A stretch of 45,180 bases of DNA, taken from positions 1 to 45,180 of the forward strand of contig CALWAU010000021.1 of assembly GCA_944375795.1 (NCBI GenBank). Direction: 5' to 3'. The stretch comes from an uncultured Clostridia bacterium (GTDB lineage: Bacteria > Bacillota > Clostridia > Christensenellales > Borkfalkiaceae). The translations under genes were made by a program, and so were the position numbers. Within the stretch, counting starts at the first letter, position 1; every line of letters starts with the position of its first letter. Shown one piece after another: positions 41,661-45,180 of this stretch. The notes beneath the pieces were generated by a model. The model was not told where the DNA came from, searched no databases, and worked only from the letters and a program-made list of their open reading frames with translations.

Positions 41661-42140
41661 GTGGACAGGCAGCACATCTTTTCTCTGCTGGACGGCGCGG
41701 GGATACCGTACAAGGCGGTATTTCATGCACCCGTGTATTCGATGACGGCGCTCAACGGCATTCCCGAATTGGCGCAGAGGCGCTCCCGAATTGCAAAAAA
41801 TTTATTCCTGAAAGGGGGCAGATATTATCTCCTCGTCGCCCGCGGCGAGGGGAGAGCGGATTTGCGCGCGCTCGGGGAGCGGCTGCATTCCGGCCGCCTG
41901 CGATTTGCTTCCAAACGGGAGCTTTCGGAGGTGCTCGGGCTGGGCAGGGGAGAGGTGACGCCCTTCGGCGCCCTCGGTCAAAACGAAAAAACGGTGTGCG
42001 TGCTGTTCGACGATTTTTTTACGGGCGGGGAAATCGGCGTGCATCCCTGCGACAATGCGGCGACGGTCTTTCTTCGGGCGGACGACCTGTTCGAGTTTCT
42101 CGCCGGCCGCGGCGTGCAGGTGCGCCGCGTATCCCTTTGA
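41661..42140 (+). CDS. YbaK/ProX-family aminoacyl-tRNA editing protein
   Basis: This protein of about 159 residues is a stand-alone tRNA-editing domain of the YbaK/ProX superfamily, which hydrolyses misacylated tRNAs such as Ala-tRNA(Pro). Visible parts are FHAPVYSM, the conserved Lys in RIAKNLFLKG, LHSGRLRFASKRELSEVLG, GEVTPFGAL and GGEIGVHPCDN. It is closest in layout to ProX/PrdX. GTG at 41661 was preferred because it fits the usual N-terminus. A TTG at 41601 inside rpiB is possible, and neither has a good ribosome-binding site. Confidence 0.85.
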   Translation: MDRQHIFSLLDGAGIPYKAVFHAPVYSMTALNGIPELAQRRSRIAKNLFLKGGRYYLLVARGEGRADLRALGERLHSGRLRFASKRELSEVLGLGRGEVTPFGALGQNEKTVCVLFDDFFTGGEIGVHPCDNAATVFLRADDLFEFLAGRGVQVRRVSL

Positions 42141-42192
42141 GCTTTTACGGTTTTTACGGCTTTACGGACGAAATACATGAAGGAGTACAATC

Positions 42193-42846
42193 ATGGAAAA
42201 ATACGAATTTTTTGACAATCCCCGGTTCCACCTAGTGGACCATCCCCTCATCGAGCATAAGCTCGCCATTCTCCGCGACAAGCGGACGAACACCAAGCAG
42301 TTTATGGAGCTCGCCGAGGAGATCGCGATGCTGGAAACGTACGAGGCGACCAAGGATCTCCCCCTCGAAAACGTGGACGTGGAGACCCCGATCGAAACGG
42401 CGCATTGCAGGATGGTGTCCGGCCGCGCGGTGGGGGTCGTCCCCATTCTGCGCGCGGGGCTGGGAATGGTTTCGGGCGTCCTCAAACTGATTCCCAACGC
42501 CAAGGTGGGGCACATCGGCCTGTATCGCGACCCCGACACGCACGAGCCCGTGGAATATTACTGCAAGCTTCCCGCGGACAGCGAACAGCGTCTTCTGGTG
42601 GTCGTGGACCCGATGCTCGCCACGGGCGGCAGCGCCTCCGACGCCATTACCATGATCAAGGGACACGGCGCCAAGCAGATCAAGCTCTGCTGTATCGTCA
42701 GCTGCCCGACGGGTATCCGCAAGGTGCTCAAAGACCATCCCGACGTCGATTTGTACGTCGCGGCCATCGACCCCGTCCTCAACGACCATTGCTATATCGT
42801 TCCCGGCCTCGGCGACGCCGGCGACAGGCTGTTCGGGACGAAGTAA
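42193..42846 (+). CDS. upp: uracil phosphoribosyltransferase
   Basis: This 217-residue enzyme salvages uracil to UMP using PRPP. Family motifs are clear: [27 protein letters not shown], the PRPP loop [16 protein letters not shown], and the uracil-binding [16 protein letters not shown] at the end. AAGGAG precedes the start. It has the usual length and lies downstream of the rpiB block, as in B. subtilis. Confidence 0.97.
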   Translation: MEKYEFFDNPRFHLVDHPLIEHKLAILRDKRTNTKQFMELAEEIAMLETYEATKDLPLENVDVETPIETAHCRMVSGRAVGVVPILRAGLGMVSGVLKLIPNAKVGHIGLYRDPDTHEPVEYYCKLPADSEQRLLVVVDPMLATGGSASDAITMIKGHGAKQIKLCCIVSCPTGIRKVLKDHPDVDLYVAAIDPVLNDHCYIVPGLGDAGDRLFGTK

Positions 42847-42890
42847 ACGATAAACGAAAGTTGCCTCCGTTTGCACAAAGCATACATAAT

Positions 42891-42909
42891 TCCCCGCCCG
42901 CGGCGGGGA
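42891..42909 (+). other. GC hairpin before the MscS gene
   Basis: TCCCCGCC (42891-42898) pairs with GGCGGGGA (42902-42909) around a 3-nt loop. No T-tract follows. The arms are almost the same sequence as the hairpin before dnaB. Confidence 0.5.
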
Positions 42910-42921
42910 TACGGGGGCGGC

Positions 42922-43770
42922 ATGGAAGGATTCCTGAACGATCTGAAACAATTTTTCCGAAGTTTTCTCAGCGGCGGCGGGCTCAATCTCGTCAAGGCGG
43001 CGGCCATTCTCGTGCTCGGGCTTCTGGCCATTCGACTTTTGACTTTCGCGGTGCGAAAGCGGGCGGTAAAAAGCCGCCGTCTGGATAACGCCGCTTCCGC
43101 GTTCGTCACTTCCATGGTATCCCTCGTCGCCTATGTGGCGCTCGCTTTGGCGCTCATCGGCGCGCTGGGATTTTCGACGGCGGGGATCGTGGCGGCGTTT
43201 TCCTCCGTGATGCTCGCCATTGCCCTCGGTATGCAGGACGCGCTGTCCAGCCTCACCAACGGCATTCTTCTGATTTTTACCAAGCCCTTTCGGGCGGGCG
43301 ATTACGTGGATATCGGCGGCACCTCGGGGACCGTCCGCGAAATCAAGCTCTTTTCCGTCAAGGTGACCACGACGGACAATCTCACCGTCATCATTCCCAA
43401 CAGCACGGTGCTCGGTTCGGTTATCACCAATTACAGCCGCATGTCTCTGCGTCGCCTGGAAATCGTCCTTCCCGTATCGTACGGGGAAGACGTGGACGAA
43501 GTGAAGGAAGCCGTGGGAAAGGTGGTCCGGTCGGATGCGAGAATCGCGCCCCTCCCGGCGTATTTTTTCCGCCTGACGGAATACGGCTCCGATTCTCTCA
43601 ATTTTACGCTGCGGGTCTGGACCGAACCGGGGGATTTTTGGGCCGTAAAGTTCGATTTGCTCGAAGGGATTCTCCGCGCTTTTCGGGAAAGGGGAATATC
43701 CATTCCTTACAGACAATTCGACGTGCATTTGGCCTCCGCTCCCTCCGGAAAGAGGGAAAAGGAGGCGTGA
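42922..43770 (+). CDS. small-conductance mechanosensitive channel (MscS family)
   Basis: This 282-residue channel has three membrane helices. The pore-lining helix is AAFSSVMLAIALGMQDALSS, and the beta domain opens with PFRAGDYVDIGGTSGTV, both typical of MscS. The channel opens under membrane tension and releases solutes on hypo-osmotic shock. ATG at 42922 was chosen because the upstream in-frame codons fall in the hairpin. The next gene follows after one base. Confidence 0.93.
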   Translation: MEGFLNDLKQFFRSFLSGGGLNLVKAAAILVLGLLAIRLLTFAVRKRAVKSRRLDNAASAFVTSMVSLVAYVALALALIGALGFSTAGIVAAFSSVMLAIALGMQDALSSLTNGILLIFTKPFRAGDYVDIGGTSGTVREIKLFSVKVTTTDNLTVIIPNSTVLGSVITNYSRMSLRRLEIVLPVSYGEDVDEVKEAVGKVVRSDARIAPLPAYFFRLTEYGSDSLNFTLRVWTEPGDFWAVKFDLLEGILRAFRERGISIPYRQFDVHLASAPSGKREKEA

Positions 43771-43771
43771 G

Positions 43772-44293
43772 ATGAGTTTGTTCTCATACCTGTACCGTGC
43801 ATTTTTGTCGGAGGAGTTCGGGACGCTCGCCGTTCGGTATCTCTGGTATTTTCTTTTGATTGGGTTGGGGATATTTTTTCTCGCGCTCGTGCGGCGGAAA
43901 ACTTCGCGCGGGCTTACCAAAGGAAGAGTGAAGGAAAAATGTCTCCTTCTGAGAAAGCTGTTGGAGGAGACGCTGGAAGCGGAAGGGCGGAAGATCGGGA
44001 AATCCGCGGGGCATAAGGCGTCCGTAAACCCCGCCCGGATGGCGAAGTTGCGGGGCGCGGCGGAGGAAGCGATGTGGACGGCTTCGCGGCTGGTGGACGA
44101 ACGCCGCGATCTCGTATTTGACGGCATCGCGGGAAGCCTGAACGAAATTGCCGACCTTCTGGCGGAAGCGGAGAGCGCCTTTGCGGACGGTTCGGAGACG
44201 GAAAAGAGCCTCAGGGAGGCTTTGAGGGCCACGGATTCGGTCGTGGAAAGGATAGATGCCGCCATGGCGGCGGCGAAGGATACAGACGAATGA
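43772..44293 (+). CDS. unknown membrane-anchored helical protein
   Basis: I do not recognise this 173-residue protein. One hydrophobic helix near residues 22-42 is followed by a mostly helical, charged domain with Ala, Glu, Lys and Leu in coiled-coil-like spacing. It is tightly placed: one base after the MscS stop and a 4-base overlap with the peptidase gene. It may be an accessory of the channel, but there is no direct evidence. Confidence 0.7.
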   Translation: MSLFSYLYRAFLSEEFGTLAVRYLWYFLLIGLGIFFLALVRRKTSRGLTKGRVKEKCLLLRKLLEETLEAEGRKIGKSAGHKASVNPARMAKLRGAAEEAMWTASRLVDERRDLVFDGIAGSLNEIADLLAEAESAFADGSETEKSLREALRATDSVVERIDAAMAAAKDTDE

Positions 44294-45000
44294 AAAAGAG
44301 GATCATCGCCATCGGCGGCGGGGAAATACGCGAGCGCACGACGCTGAAAATCGACGAAAAGATTGCGGCGCTCGCAAAGGAACATGCAGGGGACAGGCGG
44401 GCAAACGCCCTGTTTATCCCCACCGCCAGCCACGATTTTATGCCCTACTACAACTCTTTTCATAAAATATATACGGGGGTATTCGACGTCAAAACGGACG
44501 TCGCGCTCACCGTGTATCGGGAGCCGGATGCGGAGAAGCTGAAAGAGAAATTTCTGAAAGCGGACATGATTTACGTCGGCGGCGGAGATACGGTATTCAT
44601 GATGGAGCATTGGAAACGGACGGGCCTGCTCGCTTTGATCGAGGACGCCTATCGCCGCGGTGTCCTGCTCGCGGGGTTAAGCGCTGGCGCGATTTGTTGG
44701 TTCTCGGACATCTATACCGATTCCTTAAAGACAGAGGACGGGACTCAATACGCGATGTTCAAGGGATTGAATTGGATAAAAGGAATAATTTCTCCGCATT
44801 ATGGGCAAAGAATGCTTGACTTTGATAAAATTGTGTGTTATAATTACTCTTGTGCTTACGGGATAGAAGACAATGCCGCCCTCTGTATCGAGGACGGAGT
44901 GATTGTCGGGAGTCTTTCGAGCGGTGGAAAAGCCTATCGGATCGTAAACACGGACGGAGTTTTGGAAAAGCACGCAATCGAAGGGGAAAGCGAGTTTTGA
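44290..45000 (+). CDS. S51-family peptidase (peptidase E-like)
   Basis: This 236-residue protein has the S51 fold (dipeptidase E/cyanophycinase group): IIAIGGGEI at the start, MIYVGGGDTVFMMEHW, and the nucleophile elbow LAGLSAGAICW with Ser131. It probably cleaves Asp-X dipeptides or related peptides in the cytosol. From about 44690 the DNA becomes clearly more AT-rich than the first two thirds and uses AT-ending codons more often, although the protein stays in family. A near-perfect promoter lies inside this part (44816-44844). Confidence 0.88.
   Translation: MKKRIIAIGGGEIRERTTLKIDEKIAALAKEHAGDRRANALFIPTASHDFMPYYNSFHKIYTGVFDVKTDVALTVYREPDAEKLKEKFLKADMIYVGGGDTVFMMEHWKRTGLLALIEDAYRRGVLLAGLSAGAICWFSDIYTDSLKTEDGTQYAMFKGLNWIKGIISPHYGQRMLDFDKIVCYNYSCAYGIEDNAALCIEDGVIVGSLSSGGKAYRIVNTDGVLEKHAIEGESEF
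44816..44844 (+). promoter_or_regulatory. strong promoter-like sequence inside the peptidase gene
   Basis: TTGACT (44816-44821), a 17-bp spacer and TATAAT (44839-44844), in the AT-rich 3' part of the coding region. It points toward tRNA-Leu, whose mature 5' end is about 205 nt downstream, and I see no better promoter nearer. It may also be a by-product of local AT content. Confidence 0.5.
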
Positions 45001-45049
45001 AAAAATGACGGACAATCTCCGCCTCTGTATATCGGGGGCGGTAAGATAT

Positions 45050-45132
45050 GCGGATGTGGCGAAACTGGCAGACGCGCAGGTTTCAGGTTCCTGTGGGAGA
45101 CCATGCAGGTTCAAGTCCTGTCATCCGCACCA
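45050..45132 (+). tRNA. tRNA-Leu (anticodon CAG)
   Basis: The acceptor stem GCGGATG (45050-45056) pairs with CATCCGC (45122-45128), the discriminator is A, and CCA is encoded. The anticodon loop TTCAGGT gives CAG, which reads CUG. The D-loop (TGGCAGACGCG) and variable arm are typical of tRNA-Leu. The closing pair of the anticodon stem seems to be a T-T mismatch. Confidence 0.95.
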
Positions 45133-45135
45133 TTT

Positions 45136-45180
45136 ATACGGGATATTGCATAAAATACGGCAATATCCCGTATATTTTTT
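45136..45180 (+). terminator. strong intrinsic terminator after tRNA-Leu
   Basis: ATACGGGATATTGC (45136-45149) pairs perfectly with GCAATATCCCGTAT (45160-45173). A tract ATTTTTT reaches the window end. This is one of the few hairpins in the window with a proper T-tract. Confidence 0.95.

Noticed and set aside
42232..44610. 792-codon - strand frame opposite upp, the MscS gene and downstream genes
   Set aside because: Antisense shadow spanning several well-supported + genes; no domain or ribosome-binding site.

Overview
The window is one stretch of a moderately GC-rich (by eye well above 50%) Bacillota chromosome, most likely Clostridia. Supporting signs are a Gram-positive type IV pilus operon without secretin, a CUT1 sugar transporter without its own ATPase, a DnaD-type primosome protein, a DUF951 protein, an ACT (UPF0237)/DUF711 pair, and a tsaC-ywlE-rpiB-...-upp order that mirrors the Bacillus subtilis ywl region. 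No genus can be named from sequence alone. Almost all genes lie on the + strand in tightly packed operons with ATGA stop/start overlaps; only a regulator, a DnaD-like gene and tRNA-Ser lie on the - strand.

Region 1 (about 360-11500) is a type IV pilus operon. A consensus promoter and a long structured leader precede a small LuxR-type HTH protein. Then come a pilin, a beta-helix protein with no export signal, a 771-residue pilin fused to a very large passenger, minor pseudopilins, a PilM/GspL-like protein, prepilin peptidase, platform protein PilC and assembly ATPase PilB. No PilT, PilN, PilO or PilQ was recognised. The beta-helix gene and the passenger part of the giant pilin are visibly more AT-rich than the rest, and dispersed-repeat DNA and hairpins flank them.

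Region 2 (about 11700-23640) is a carbohydrate-uptake locus. A divergent AraC regulator carries two single-base frameshifts. The + operon encodes an Ig-containing lipoprotein with a G10 tract in its signal peptide, a sugar-binding lipoprotein, two permeases, and a 934-residue lipoprotein with a glycosidase-like barrel and three related C-terminal modules. It ends with a GH36-type alpha-galactosidase and a cytosolic paralogue of the barrel. A plausible scheme is capture and perhaps trimming of a galactose-containing glycan at the surface, import, and intracellular hydrolysis.

Region 3 (about 23700-34300) holds tRNA-Ser(GGA), a DnaD-like protein that ends in a DnaC/DnaI-type zinc domain, sbcD-sbcC, an alpha/beta-hydrolase-fold protein that seems to have lost its catalytic residues, DUF951, signal peptidase I, DegV, a membrane protein and an ACT-domain protein. 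Region 4 (about 34300-45180) starts with a repeat-rich 340-bp spacer, then DUF711, oligoendopeptidase F, replicative helicase DnaB, TsaC, a YwlE-like arginine phosphatase with a lysine-rich tail, RpiB, a YbaK/ProX-like editing protein, Upp, an MscS channel, a small membrane protein, an S51 peptidase and tRNA-Leu(CAG) with a strong terminator.

The most interesting points are the pilin-passenger arrangement, the two-member DEP-motif barrel family with its triple module, the G10 tract in a surface lipoprotein, the DnaD/zinc-domain fusion, and recurring GC-rich intergenic hairpins that lack T-tracts. No CRISPR array, rRNA gene, transposase or phage gene was found.
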